Notes: generated by a model not told the origin, from the letters alone. Shown: positions 17,838 through 28,253, counted from the stretch's first letter. The stretch is DNA of 64,000 nucleotides from CBCYMI01 sp965183855 (GCA_965183855.1 CBCYMI010000028.1:9732-73731); one strand, 5' to 3'. Program-made: numbers and translations.

Positions 17838-17926
17838 ACCTCCAATATAATCTGAGCAATCAAAAACTGGAATGCGCTTTGTCAGCACCCAGATCAAACC
17901 AAGAGATCAATGAGGTAAATCTATGA
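17834..17926 (+). CDS. 30-aa ORF coupled between trpE and trpG
   Basis: The ORF has a strong AAGGAG site six bases before its ATG. Its ATGA overlaps the trpE stop, and its stop TGA overlaps the trpG start (CTATGA). The product begins MNLQYNLSNQKLE and ends NEVNL; I recognise no family. The perfect coupling on both sides suggests that it is translated and hands ribosomes to trpG. It could be a degenerate small gene kept only as a translational bridge. Confidence 0.45.
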   Translation: MNLQYNLSNQKLECALSAPRSNQEINEVNL

Positions 17927-18528
17927 AATCAGCGCACATCCTCTTAATTGATAATTTTGACTCCTTTACCTATAATCTGGTCGATCAGTTTCGAATATTA
18001 GGCTTGAAAACCAGTATTTATCGAAACCATATTCCATATCAAAAAATAATCAATATTATCCAGGATTATATAAACCCAATCCTCGTCTTTTCACCAGGTC
18101 CCAGCACACCTGACAAGGCTGGAAATATGCCAGAGTTAATCCAGCATTTTAAAGGAAAACTCCCAATCCTCGGCATTTGCCTCGGACATCAGGCAATCAT
18201 AGAAGCATATGGAGGCTCTATTGGAAAAGCAAACCAGATCTTTCACGGAAAAACTTCAAATATCACAACAACCCCACATCCTGTTTTTTCAGGACTCTCA
18301 AATCCGCTCATTGTCGGACGCTATCACGCTTTGATTGGAACAAAAATTCCAAAAAGCCTTAAAATTATCGCAAAACATCAAAACCAAATCATGAGTATTG
18401 CTCATAAAACAGATAAAACAATTGGCTATCAATTCCATCCAGAATCCATCCTGACAACACAAGGAGAAACCCTGCTAAAAAATACCATAAAATGGCTCTT
18501 GTCCTCTGATCAATCATCCACATCCTAA
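17923..18528 (+). CDS. trpG: anthranilate synthase component II (glutamine amidotransferase)
   Basis: 201 aa, class I GATase. The catalytic triad is visible: Cys86 in LGICLGHQ, His172 and Glu174 in QFHPES. The oxyanion region FSPGPSTPDKAG is also intact. It releases ammonia from glutamine for TrpE. It may also serve PabB if it is amphibolic. It overlaps the upstream mini-ORF and is followed 22 bases later by trpD, so it is in one operon. The gene appears fully intact, in contrast to its broken partner trpE. Confidence 0.93.
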   Translation: MKSAHILLIDNFDSFTYNLVDQFRILGLKTSIYRNHIPYQKIINIIQDYINPILVFSPGPSTPDKAGNMPELIQHFKGKLPILGICLGHQAIIEAYGGSIGKANQIFHGKTSNITTTPHPVFSGLSNPLIVGRYHALIGTKIPKSLKIIAKHQNQIMSIAHKTDKTIGYQFHPESILTTQGETLLKNTIKWLLSSDQSSTS

Positions 18529-18550
18529 CCATATAAAAAAGGGTTCGTAT

Positions 18551-19570
18551 ATGCAGTCCATTTATAAAAAATTAACAGATTTAAAACCTCTTACAATAAA
18601 AGAAAGCACGCAATTATTCCATCATATGCTAACTGGAAAAATGGATCCTGTCTTAATCAGTTCTGTGCTAACAGCACTGAAAATCAGACAGGAACATAAA
18701 ACCAACCCCTCCATTAGCCATGAACTCCTAGGTGCCACAAATGCAATGATTAAAACCGCAAAACCCTTTCCAAAACCCAATTACCCATATGCAGATATTG
18801 TCGGAACTGGTGGAGATGGCTTAAATACAATCAATGTTTCAACGCTTTCAGCATGTGTGTGTGCGGCATATGGACTTAAAATTGCAAAACATGGAAACCG
18901 CGCCGTTTCTGGAATGTCTGGCTCTTCTGAACTGGTTTCACACCTCGGAATGAATCTTCTGCTTTCTCCAAACGATTCAAGAGCCCTCCTCGATCAATAT
19001 GGTCTATGCTTCTTGTTTGCACCCCATTATCACACAGGAATGAAATATGTAATGCCTGTTCGAAAAATCTTGAAAACACGAACCTTGTTTAATATTTTAG
19101 GCCCTTTAGCAAATCCTGCAAATCCAGATTTAAAACTCATCGGTGTCTATGATCCAAATCTAATAAAACCCGTCGCTAAAACCCTTCTGGCTCTAAAAAT
19201 CAAGCATGCCTTCATTGTTCATGGCTCAAAATTAGATGAAGTCGCTATTCATGGCAAAACAAAAATTGCGGAAATTATCAATGGAAAAATCGAATATTAT
19301 CAACTCTCCCCTGAGGATTTTGGAATTCAAAAATATGAACTGGATTCTATCATTTGTTCTTCTCCAAAAGAAAATTATCAAACCGCGCTTCATCTCTTAA
19401 AAGGAACATCTAGCAAAGCTGTAAATGCCTTAATTGCCGTTAATTCTGCCCTTGTATTGCGCCTGTTCGGAAATGAAAATATCAAAGAAAATACTGAAAA
19501 AATTCTGGACTTATTGGCAAGTGGGACCCCATATCAATTCTTGCAAAATATGATAAAAAATGAAAGTTAA
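18551..19570 (+). CDS. trpD: anthranilate phosphoribosyltransferase
   Basis: 339 aa, the standard length. The PRPP-binding loop GTGGDGLNTINVST (residues 85-98) is present. The conserved KHGNRAVSGMSGSSELVSHLG and FNILGPLANPA motifs are also clear. The enzyme adds phosphoribose to anthranilate, the second pathway step. AAAAAGGG precedes the ATG. It sits between trpG and trpCF with short spacers and shows no lesion. Confidence 0.95.
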   Translation: MQSIYKKLTDLKPLTIKESTQLFHHMLTGKMDPVLISSVLTALKIRQEHKTNPSISHELLGATNAMIKTAKPFPKPNYPYADIVGTGGDGLNTINVSTLSACVCAAYGLKIAKHGNRAVSGMSGSSELVSHLGMNLLLSPNDSRALLDQYGLCFLFAPHYHTGMKYVMPVRKILKTRTLFNILGPLANPANPDLKLIGVYDPNLIKPVAKTLLALKIKHAFIVHGSKLDEVAIHGKTKIAEIINGKIEYYQLSPEDFGIQKYELDSIICSSPKENYQTALHLLKGTSSKAVNALIAVNSALVLRLFGNENIKENTEKILDLLASGTPYQFLQNMIKNES

Positions 19571-19575
19571 AACAT

Positions 19576-20940
19576 ATGAATAATATCCTCAAGAAAATTC
19601 TCGAAGATAAATATAAATGGATAGATCATCGCAAAAAAAATCAGCCAGAATCTGAGCTGATTAAACAAATTCATCCCCAGCGAACATCCTTTCATAACGC
19701 CTTGATTAAACCAGAAACAGGCTTTATTTTGGAATGTAAAAAAGCGTCTCCTTCAAATGGACTCCTTCGACCAAACTTTAATCTTGATGAAATCATAAAT
19801 GTCTATCATCAATACGCAAACGCAATTTCCGTTCTGACCGATCAAGCCTGGTTTCAAGGTCGGTTCGAAGATCTTAAATCCGTTCGAGAAAAAACAAACC
19901 TGCCTATTCTTTGCAAGGATTTTATCATTGATCCATACCAAATCTATTTGGCAAACCATTACGGCGCCGATGCCATCTTGCTAATGCTATCTATCTTGGA
20001 AGATCATGACTATCAACGCTTATCTAAAATTGCAAAACAATTCAAAATGGATGTTTTAACAGAAATCAGCACAAAAACAGAATTAAAAAGAGCTCGTAAT
20101 TTAAAAGCTGAAATTATAGGTATTAATAACCGTAACCTAAAAGACTTAACTATTGATCTTAATAAAACTAAAGCCCTTGCTAAACATCTTCCTAAAGAAC
20201 AAATTATTGTTTCTGAATCTGGCTATACATCCAATCAGGAAATTCGTCAAAACGCTCCGTTTGTACATGCATTTTTAATCGGAACCCAATTGATGAAAGC
20301 AAAAAATCTAAAACTGGAAACTAAAAAACTCATCTATGGATCTCATAAAGTCTGCGGTCTGACGCGTCTTGAAGATGTTTATTTAGCAGAACAAGCAAAT
20401 GCCGTCTTTGGAGGCTTTATTTTTGCTAAATCCTCTAAAAGAAAAATTACGCTAAAACAAGCTGATTTACTCTTACAAAAAACACAGCTCATCCCTGTTG
20501 GCGTATTTCAAAACCAACCTATAAAAGAAGTCATAAATATCGCACATAAACTATCTCTATTTGCCCTTCAACTCCACGGAAATGAAGATCAAGCTTATAT
20601 CCAAACCCTGAAAAAATCACTAAATAAATCCTGTAAAATCTGGAAAGCCTTAACTATCACAGAAGAAATTCCCAAATTAAATCAATATCCAAATATAGAC
20701 CGCTTCTTATTGGATAGCCCAAAAACACAATGCAAACAAATCTCCTTTAACTGGTCTTTACTAACACCTTCTATCTGTTCCAAAATCATGCTGGCGGGAG
20801 GAATTTCAAAACATAATATCAAACAGGCTCTTTCCTTTAACTGTCTTGGTCTGGATGTAAATTCTGGCGTGGAAATATCTACTGGAATTAAAAGCTATCA
20901 AAAACTGATCGAACTGTTTAAAATTATTAGAGCCTATTAA
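19576..20940 (+). CDS. trpCF: fused indole-3-glycerol-phosphate synthase / PRA isomerase
   Basis: 454 aa with two TIM barrels. Residues 1-250 are TrpC: ILECKKASPSNGLLRPNF, LPILCKDFIIDPYQIYLA, IGINNRNLKDLTIDL, IIVSESGYTS. Residues 255-454 are TrpF: KVCGLTR with the catalytic Cys, LQLHGNEDQAYI, and GLDVNSGVE with the catalytic Asp. Together they convert PRA to CdRP and then to indole-glycerol phosphate. The fusion is the E. coli trpC arrangement. In most Alphaproteobacteria trpC and trpF are separate, so this gene, and possibly the operon, may have been acquired. It starts five bases after the trpD stop. Confidence 0.95.
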   Translation: MNNILKKILEDKYKWIDHRKKNQPESELIKQIHPQRTSFHNALIKPETGFILECKKASPSNGLLRPNFNLDEIINVYHQYANAISVLTDQAWFQGRFEDLKSVREKTNLPILCKDFIIDPYQIYLANHYGADAILLMLSILEDHDYQRLSKIAKQFKMDVLTEISTKTELKRARNLKAEIIGINNRNLKDLTIDLNKTKALAKHLPKEQIIVSESGYTSNQEIRQNAPFVHAFLIGTQLMKAKNLKLETKKLIYGSHKVCGLTRLEDVYLAEQANAVFGGFIFAKSSKRKITLKQADLLLQKTQLIPVGVFQNQPIKEVINIAHKLSLFALQLHGNEDQAYIQTLKKSLNKSCKIWKALTITEEIPKLNQYPNIDRFLLDSPKTQCKQISFNWSLLTPSICSKIMLAGGISKHNIKQALSFNCLGLDVNSGVEISTGIKSYQKLIELFKIIRAY

Positions 20941-21000
20941 AAAACAAACCTTAAAATAAACATATAAAAATCATCTTTAACCCAATAGAGCCCATTTAAC

Positions 21001-22200
21001 ATGAATAAAAAAACCTTAAATCCATATTTTGGTGAATTCGGAGGACAATTCGTCCCAGAAATCCTGATGAGTGTCCTCAATGAATTAGAACATGCATTTA
21101 TCGAATCTGAACAAGATCAACAGTTTCAAAAAAACCTGAATGATTTATTATCAGAATATGCAGGACGCCCTACCCCTTTGTTTTTATGTCAAAACCTGAC
21201 ACAAAATTCCAAAACACGCCTTTATCTCAAGCGCGAAGATCTTCTTCATAGTGGCGCGCACAAAATCAATCAGGTAATCGGACAAGCCCTGTTGGCAAAA
21301 AAAATGGGAAAAACAGAAATTATCGCAGAAACAGGCGCTGGACAACATGGCGTCGCAACGGCAATGGTTTGTGCGTTATTAAATCTGAAATGCCGTATTT
21401 ATATGGGAAAAAAAGATATGGAAAGACAAACCCCAAACGTCTTTCGTATACGCCTTATGGGAGCAAAACTCATTCCTGTTCATCACGGATCCGCAACTCT
21501 TAAAGATGCCTGTAGCGAAGCTTTAAGAGATTGGACCGCGCACTATAAACAAGCGCATTATTTACTCGGAACCGCCGCAGGTCCTCACCCTTTTCCAACC
21601 CTGGTCAGACAATTTCAATCGATTATTGGAAAAGAAACAAAACAGCAAATCCTTAAAAAAGAACAGGCTCTGCCCGATCAAATCCTTGCCTGCGTCGGAG
21701 GGGGCTCAAATGCAATCGGGATCTTTCATGAATTTATTCAACATAAACAAACCCAATTAATCGGCGTTGAACCTGCTGGAAAAGGAATTAAAACCAAACA
21801 ACATGGTGCTCCTTTAAAACACGGAAAAACAGGTATTTTCTTTGGGATGAAATCAAAATTAATGCAAGATCAATACGGACAAATCCAGGAATCTTACTCG
21901 ATTTCTGCTGGATTAGACTTTCCATCCATAGGACCGGAACATGCCTATCTCAATCAAAGTAAACGTGCGGATTATGTCTCTGTAACCGATCAAGAAGCCT
22001 TAAATGCGTTCCAAACGCTGGCTCATTATGAAGGCATTATTCCAGCACTGGAATCTGCTCATGCACTTGCCTATGCCTTAAAAATTATCAAAAAAAATCC
22101 AGATAAAAAACAAACCTTAATCGTCAATCTTTCAGGAAGAGGAGATAAAGATCTTCTTACAATTTCTCCTCTCTTAACGCAACAGGAAACTGCTTTATGA
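21001..22200 (+). CDS. trpB: tryptophan synthase beta subunit
   Basis: 399 aa, typical TrpB1 type. The PLP lysine is in HSGAHKINQVIGQAL. GAGQHGVATA and the phosphate-binding CVGGGSNAIGIF are intact, and FGEFGGQFVPEIL marks the N-terminus. It joins indole and serine to make tryptophan in complex with TrpA. It overlaps trpA by four bases (ATGA) and is separated from trpCF by 60 bases. No lesion is seen. Confidence 0.96.
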   Translation: MNKKTLNPYFGEFGGQFVPEILMSVLNELEHAFIESEQDQQFQKNLNDLLSEYAGRPTPLFLCQNLTQNSKTRLYLKREDLLHSGAHKINQVIGQALLAKKMGKTEIIAETGAGQHGVATAMVCALLNLKCRIYMGKKDMERQTPNVFRIRLMGAKLIPVHHGSATLKDACSEALRDWTAHYKQAHYLLGTAAGPHPFPTLVRQFQSIIGKETKQQILKKEQALPDQILACVGGGSNAIGIFHEFIQHKQTQLIGVEPAGKGIKTKQHGAPLKHGKTGIFFGMKSKLMQDQYGQIQESYSISAGLDFPSIGPEHAYLNQSKRADYVSVTDQEALNAFQTLAHYEGIIPALESAHALAYALKIIKKNPDKKQTLIVNLSGRGDKDLLTISPLLTQQETAL

Positions 22201-23036
22201 ATATGCCCCTTTCTTTAAGATATCAAACCTTATTTAACCGTTTAGAACAAAACCAGCAAGCCTGTTTTATTCCTTTTATCACTCTTGGAGATCCCAATCT
22301 GGAAACTTCTTTAGCAATCATACACACACTTGTTAAACAAGGCGCGGATGCTTTGGAATTGGGGTTTCCATTCTCAGATCCGCTTGCAGATGGTCCTGTG
22401 ATCCAAAAAGCTAATTTCCGAGCCCTAACCGCAGGAATAAACCCTGAAATCTGTTTTAATCTCATCTATCAAATCCGAAAAGACTATCCAGACCTCCCCA
22501 TCGGAGTTTTAACCTACGCGAATCTCGTCTATGCAAACACTATTGACCAATTCTATAAAACCTGCCATCAAACAGGGATTGATTCTGTTTTAATCGCAGA
22601 TGTACCAATTTTGGAATCTGCACCCTTTCGAAAATCAGCGCAAACATACGGAATTCATTCTATCTATATCTTACCTCCAAATCCAGATTCAAAGACATTA
22701 AAACAAATTGCGCATTATGGAAGTGGATATACTTATTTACTATCAAGAGCGGGCGTAACAGGAGAACGTGATACGATCGATCTTCCAACACAATCTCTTT
22801 TAAAAGCCTTACAAGCCAATCAAGCCGCGGAAATTATAATGGGATTTGGAATCTCCACACCTAAACAAGTCGCAAATCTTGTTAAATCAGGAATTAAAGG
22901 CGTGATTTCTGGCTCTGCTGTCATAAAATTAATCGAAACCAGCCTGCTCAATCAAGAAACACAAGAAGAAACGCTTAAAAAACTAGCCAGGTTTATAAAC
23001 GCCATGAAGTCCGCTACTCTTCTTAAAGAGCACTGA
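22197..23036 (+). CDS. trpA: tryptophan synthase alpha subunit
   Basis: 279 aa. It has FIPFITLGDPN, the catalytic Glu in ALELGFPFSDP and the Asp in SDPLADGP, YLLSRAGVTG and GFGISTPKQV. It cleaves indole-glycerol phosphate and channels indole to TrpB. The start overlaps the trpB stop. The last residues (TLLKEH) and the stop are encoded where the hairpin repeat begins (CTTAAAGAGCACTGAGCG), so the C-terminus was probably trimmed or extended by the repeat. It is the last gene of the operon. Confidence 0.95.
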   Translation: MNMPLSLRYQTLFNRLEQNQQACFIPFITLGDPNLETSLAIIHTLVKQGADALELGFPFSDPLADGPVIQKANFRALTAGINPEICFNLIYQIRKDYPDLPIGVLTYANLVYANTIDQFYKTCHQTGIDSVLIADVPILESAPFRKSAQTYGIHSIYILPPNPDSKTLKQIAHYGSGYTYLLSRAGVTGERDTIDLPTQSLLKALQANQAAEIIMGFGISTPKQVANLVKSGIKGVISGSAVIKLIETSLLNQETQEETLKKLARFINAMKSATLLKEH

Positions 23037-23119
23037 GCGTATAAAATAAGGCTCTTAAGCTTGGCATTTAGAGCGCCTTTAAGAAAATCCAGTCCGAGAC
23101 TGGCGACCGCGCGCGTGTG
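23022..23119 (+). repeat. single hairpin-repeat unit after trpA
   Basis: The unit is in standard orientation: AAAGAGCACTGAGCGTATAAA, GGCTCTTAAGC, the stem CCAGTCCGAGACTGG, then CGCGCGCGTGTG and TTATTC. It lies between the convergent trpA and response-regulator genes and may terminate the trp transcript. Confidence 0.8.
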
Positions 23120-23743
23120 TTATTCTTCTGAAAAGATAAATCTGGAGACCAATAAGGCTTGCGTTCTATTTACAACGCCTAATTTACGAAAAACAACTGT
23201 AATATGTGCCTTAACGGTGGATTCCTTAATATTCATTTGATAGGCAATCTGTTTGTTTAACAATCCCTGATTAATTCCTTTTAAAACACTAAATTGCGCT
23301 GGCGTTAAAGAAATAAGACGTTTAATAATAGCTTCATCTTTATCATAATATTCTGATTGTGACCAATATTTCCTACCTTTAATAATATGGGATAAAGCAT
23401 AAATCATTTCGGATAATTCTGTAGATTTTTTGAGATAAGCAAACATGCCTGCCTGTTTAGCAAATCGTATGGTTTTAGGATCATCATTTGCAGAAACAAC
23501 CAGTTTTTTAACATTAGGAAAATGTGTCTGAAATTCTAAAATACTTTCTAAACCTTTTGCATCTGACATTTGTAAATCCAGCAAAACCAAATCAGGATTA
23601 AGCTCTTCTGTCATGCGTAAGCTCTCCTGTAAGCTTGAAGCATAGCTAATTTCTGCATTTGGAATTGCTTTTTCAACTACAATCGTTAAAGCTTTTCTAA
23701 ATAAGGGATGATCATCTGTAATAATGATTTTCTTCGAAGACAC
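23120..23743 (-). CDS. LuxR/NarL-family response regulator
   Basis: 207 aa. The receiver domain starts ITDDHPLFRKAL, with the phospho-acceptor Asp in LVLLDLQMSDAKG and the switch residues in KLVVSANDD and YLKKS. The C-terminal LuxR helix-turn-helix reads LTPAQFSVLKGINQGLLNKQ, with IKESTVKAHITVVFRKLGV. I chose the GTG at 23743 because GGAGAGG precedes it by six bases and the receiver begins directly after it. No histidine kinase is adjacent. The HPt protein at 36 kb could belong to the same phosphorelay, but that is speculation. Confidence 0.88.
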   Translation of the reverse strand: MSSKKIIITDDHPLFRKALTIVVEKAIPNAEISYASSLQESLRMTEELNPDLVLLDLQMSDAKGLESILEFQTHFPNVKKLVVSANDDPKTIRFAKQAGMFAYLKKSTELSEMIYALSHIIKGRKYWSQSEYYDKDEAIIKRLISLTPAQFSVLKGINQGLLNKQIAYQMNIKESTVKAHITVVFRKLGVVNRTQALLVSRFIFSEE

Positions 23744-23809
23744 CCAATACCTCTCCATATCTTTTTATAGAAAATAAGCTAAATATAGCTATTTTAATTC
23801 GATTTAAGA

Positions 23810-24949
23810 TTAAAATCTAATACTTTTTTTAGGCAAGGCAGAATGTCGGTAGATTCGAGCAGATAATAAAATACCAAATCCAGCCATAATCGTCATCATA
23901 ACACTCCCACCATAAGAAACCAGAGGCATGGGAACACCAACAACAGGAGCAAGTCCTGTAACCATCGCAATATTAATAAATACATATAGAAAAAAACTTG
24001 CCGTAATGCCCATGCTTGCAAGTCGTGAAAATTTGTTTTTAAACGACCATGCAAGCCATCCACAACATAAAATAATCAAAACATAAAGCGATAAGAGCCC
24101 CATACTACCAATAAATCCAAATTCTTCTGCAATCATGGTAAAGATAAAATCTGTGTGTTTTTCAGGTAAAAAATCAAGATGAGATTGCGTTCCCTGCAAA
24201 TAGCCTTTTCCAGACAATCCTCCAGAACCAATTGCAATTTTTGATTGTATAATATGATACCCTGAATCCAAAGGATCACTTTGTGGATTTAAAAATGTCA
24301 TGATTCTCTGACGTTGATAATCATGAAGCCCAAATAAAACAAAAATTGGGATTAAAAAAGATAACAAAATCGAGAAAATGCCAATTACGCGCCAGGAAAT
24401 TCCAGAAAGAAAAAGAATAATTCCAGTGGAAAATAAAAGCAATAAAGCCGTTCCTAGATCTGGCTGTCTCAAAATTAATAAAAATGGAATTCCTGTCATA
24501 ATCAAGGGAATAAACACGATTTTCAAACCATAATCTTGACCATAATCAACATCATAATAATAACGAGCCAGAGCTAAAACCAGAGTGATTTTCATAAACT
24601 CAGAAGGTTGAAGATTAAATATTCCAAGATCTAACCAACGTTGCGCTCCCATACGTTCAACACCAAATATATCAACTACGATCAGTAATAATAACGTCAT
24701 GATATAAAGTGGATAGGAAAGCCTGTACCAAATTCGTATTGGAATTAAAGCACAGATAAACATTAAAAAAAGCGCGAGTAAAAAACGAAGCAAATGATTC
24801 ATTGCCCAAGGCGTCCAGGCGCCATCCGCAACAGAATACAACATGAGTACACCAATTAATGCCGTCATCATCAGTAAAATAACCAAAGACCAGTAAATAT
24901 CTAAAACTCTACTTAAAAAACTATCAGGTGTTTTTCGAAAATAAGACAT
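23810..24949 (-). CDS. rodA: rod-shape SEDS glycosyltransferase RodA
   Basis: 379 aa with about ten membrane segments. SEDS-family signatures are clear: GAQRWLDLGIFNLQPSEFMK, RQPDLGTALLLL, GKGYLQGTQSHLDFLPEKHT, DFIFTMIAEEFGF and VPMPLVSYGGS. It polymerises peptidoglycan glycan strands together with PBP2 (mrdA). It is 22 kb away from mreC-mreD-mrdA, whereas rodA often follows mrdA directly. It is followed about 65 bases downstream by the response regulator on the same strand. Confidence 0.94.
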   Translation of the reverse strand: MSYFRKTPDSFLSRVLDIYWSLVILLMMTALIGVLMLYSVADGAWTPWAMNHLLRFLLALFLMFICALIPIRIWYRLSYPLYIMTLLLLIVVDIFGVERMGAQRWLDLGIFNLQPSEFMKITLVLALARYYYDVDYGQDYGLKIVFIPLIMTGIPFLLILRQPDLGTALLLLFSTGIILFLSGISWRVIGIFSILLSFLIPIFVLFGLHDYQRQRIMTFLNPQSDPLDSGYHIIQSKIAIGSGGLSGKGYLQGTQSHLDFLPEKHTDFIFTMIAEEFGFIGSMGLLSLYVLIILCCGWLAWSFKNKFSRLASMGITASFFLYVFINIAMVTGLAPVVGVPMPLVSYGGSVMMTIMAGFGILLSARIYRHSALPKKSIRF

Positions 24950-25029
24950 GTATTTAAGACCAAAAGAAATTCGTGCATTCTATATTTTTAAATATTAAAA
25001 TTCATATATTCAGACTTTTAGGAAAAAAT

Positions 25030-25224
25030 CAACTCACACGCACGCATTCGCGTGGCTTCTTAAAGCGCTCTGAGTAGAAATATTAAGTACAGAGTTTAAA
25101 TCTCGCTAGTTAGAGAGCCAAATAAAACCAGCCCTTTGGCCGCACGCCTTTGCGTGTGGTTTCTTAAGAGCGCTTATAGCGTATAGAATAAGGCTCTTAA
25201 GTCTAGCCTTGCTAGTAGAGCGCC
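25030..25224 (+). repeat. hairpin-repeat units upstream of rodA
   Basis: Two units in standard orientation. Stems are CACGCATTCGCGTG followed by GCTTCTT, CAGCCCTTTGGCCG, and CACGCCTTTGCGTG followed by TGGTTTCTT. The region separates the rodA start from the TonB-receptor 3' end. Confidence 0.8.
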
Positions 25225-25225
25225 T

Positions 25226-25260
25226 AAAAAAGCAGTCTTTATAAATAGGACTGCTTTTTT
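25226..25260. terminator. bidirectional intrinsic terminator
   Basis: AAAAA-AGCAGTC … GACTGC-TTTTTT with a short loop; A and T runs flank both sides. It serves the minus-strand TonB-receptor gene, whose stop is about 70 bases away, and would also work on the plus strand. Confidence 0.75.
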
Positions 25261-25327
25261 AAAATAACACCCTGTTTTAAATATTCTAGGTTTCGAGATT
25301 TTTCTATTTTATTAAGTCCATTACCTC

Positions 25328-27920
25328 TTAATGCTTCCAGCGAAGCTTGACATAATAAAACCCACCATTAAATCCAAAGGGAGAATAATTAGGGTAAACA
25401 GCTCCCGCAATTCCAGAATATTTATTTTTGTCAGGATAAACATCAAATAAATTATCTGCTCCAACAATAAAGCTAAACCCTTTGCCTAATTCTGCTTCCA
25501 GTTCAACATCAAGTGTTAATTTAGAACCTGGATTAATTTCCAGACTTTCATCATCTAAATGAAATTCAGTGAATTCATCAAAATAATTTAATCTTACCAA
25601 TCCTCCATATCTGCCTTGGTGATGCGTAAAGGCAATATTTCCTCTCCATTTTGGCAGTCCCTTTTCTAAAAGAGCAATTCTCTGGGAAGTAATCGTTCCA
25701 CTTGCCAAGGCTTCAGCCTTATTGGCGACTTCCGTATTATTATAATTTAAATGAAGTTGAAGCTTTGAATCTCCTTCCCATAAGCTAAAGGGCTTAATTG
25801 CGACAAAATCAACGCCTTGCGTTTTTGTATCAATCGCATTGGTATAATAACGAATTGATGACAAGCTTTGCGCTCCTTCTATATTTTGTGCAGCCAATTG
25901 ATCAATTAACTCCTTGGTCAGATTAATTGAGCTGGTCTGTGCAATTCTGTCATCAACTTTAATATGATAATAATCCAATGTAAATTTAAACCCTGCATAA
26001 TCAAGGCGCCTCCAATTGTAAAGCTTTTTGAGGTTTCAGGCTGTAATCGTTTTCCTCCAAAAAAGATTGCAACTGGACTTGTTGGTGGAATTGTACCTCG
26101 ATTGGTTAATTTTCCATTATTAAATACTGTGCTTACATTCGATACGTTTGATTGTCCAGGCGTGGGTGCATGAAATCCTGTTGAATAGGTTGATCTAAAT
26201 GTCAAAAAATGAGTGGCTTTCCATAACCCTCCAAATTTATAATTGGTGGTATCTCCAAAATCATCAAAATCTTCCCAACGCAACGCCGCGTTTAAAACAA
26301 TATTATTTGTAATATCTGCTTCTAAATCCGTATACACAGCAATGTTTGATCGATCAAATTTCCCCGCAATATCTGTACTAAATCCTGGAAATCCATTTGA
26401 TCCGATTGAAAATCCTTGATCCAGTAAGGGACCTTTAGAAAAAGAAGCACTATCTCCTGCTATAATTTCAAACTCTTCATTTCTCCATTCAAATCCAAAA
26501 GCCACATTGACATCAGATGCAAATGCCTTAATAGGAATTGGATATGAAAAATCCGCGTTGAAATTCTTTTCTCTCTGAACATATCTTCCTGGATGAAAAG
26601 AAGTTGGACTATCCGGTCCAAGTGTGGCATTAACCGTATTAACAATCTTAAATTGAGCCTCATTTTGTCCCGCAGAAAGACTAATATCATATATTAAACC
26701 ATTACCAATATCATATTTTCCTCTTATTCCCGCAACGCCTGCAAGATCAAAAATCTTTGCTCCAAAGCTTGGCGTAAACCCACCTGGAAATAATTCATTA
26801 AAGACAAAACAGTTCGGATCTTTAAAAACCTGATCCAATAAATCCTGTTCATTACTCGCTCCAATCACGATCTCAGGACAGCTCTTTCCATCATTCGGGG
26901 TTAAATCACCTATAAGTCTCTTTGTACCATCAGAATTTGCAAAAACGCCTGAACGTGTATCTGGGTTACGATAAAAAAGCCTCCAACAACCTCTCTTTGA
27001 GCATAATTCCCAAAGGCATAAACTTCCTTATCATTATCAAGCTCAATGCCAAGATTAGCAAATGCCTTAAAATCTCCTCTTATTTTAGGAGTTCCCCAAA
27101 TCTGAGCAGGATTTGCAATATCCTCATTTCCTGCAATAAATAATGCTGAAGCATCATCTCTTTGAACACTTCTGCTCGTTGGATCAACATTTAAAAGCTC
27201 AACCGTGAAATTCGCAAACCCATTCTCTGTTAAAGGCATGCCATAATTTGCAGAAAACTGATATAATCCACCATCCGATTTATAGGTGCTGCCATATTTG
27301 GCTTCCAACGTTAATCCATCCGTTGAATCCTTTAAAATAAAATTCATCACCCCCGCAATCGCATCAGAACCATATTGAGCAGAAGCCGCATCTCTTAATA
27401 TATCGACTTGTTTTAAAGCCAAAGCAGGAATAACCGAAATATCAGGACCTTGAGCTCCATCTGAAACACCATTTCCCAAAAAAGAAATCACCGAAGCACG
27501 ATGACGTCGCTTGCCATTCCATAAAACCAATGTCTGGTCTGGAGATAGTCCTCTTAAATTTGCAGGTCTTACAAAGGTTGCCGCATCACTAATCGGCTGC
27601 GCATTAATATTATAAGAGGGAATAATTGTCCGTAACTGATTATTAAGATCACCACTGCCTTGTCGAACAAATTCCTCCCCACCAATAACATCTATTGGCG
27701 CAGGCGTATCTGAAACAGAACGCTCACTCCGCCTAGTTCCAATCGAGACAATCACATCTTCCTTGTCTTGAACCTTTTCTTGCGCCAACGCCCTAGAGCC
27801 AAACCCCGTACCATAAAAGACGGAAAGACTCGTTGTCGCTAATAAAGCCGTGAGGGTTAATAAAGATCCCGTAAAAGGGGAAGATGAAACCTTTTTAAAA
27901 CTTTTATCTTTAGAGCTCAT
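25328..27920 (-). pseudogene. TonB-dependent outer-membrane receptor, two frameshifts
   Basis: Three consecutive minus-strand frames rebuild one receptor of about 860 residues. From 27920: a signal region ending …SRALAQ, a TonB-box-like EDVIVSIGTRRSERSVSDT, then the plug (NLRGLSPDQTLVLWNGKRRH, ILRDAASAQYGSDAIAGVMN). The second frame (25918-26868) is barrel with TGFHAPTPGQSNVSN and LQPETSKSF. The third (25328-25978) ends in the aromatic barrel terminus YVKLRWKH. One T is missing from a T run near 26970 (GGFF then YRNPDT in the next frame), and one base is lost near 26007 (GG then RLDYAGFKFTLDYY). It would import a ferric chelator or similar ligand. The ExbB/ExbD pair at 36.6 kb could energise such receptors. 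Confidence 0.9.
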
Positions 27921-28253
27921 GTCTGAATTCTCCCAAAATATCCAATCAAACTTGTAAAATTAAGTATAGCATACGTGATATTTTTATCAAAAAATAAAGA
28001 AAAAAGGGAAATAAAGAAAAATAAAGATACTGAAAGTAATATAATTATCACATAATATTTGATAATATCATTAATTATACCTTGAATTATAGACGGTCTA
28101 TTTTATAATTTAATTTATTTAAGTATAAAGAATTATATAGTTTAAATAGAATTTATTTTATATAGAATAATAAATTCATTAAGAAAACTTATTAAGGTGA
28201 ATTAAAAAAACAATCTTTTAATCAAAAAGCAAATTTTATATTTTATCTATTAA
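27921..28253. other. very AT-rich spacer
   Basis: Almost pure A/T between the TonB-receptor start and the decayed membrane-protein gene. It holds the receptor promoter region, but no element stands out from the background. No repeats of the hairpin family occur. Confidence 0.4.
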
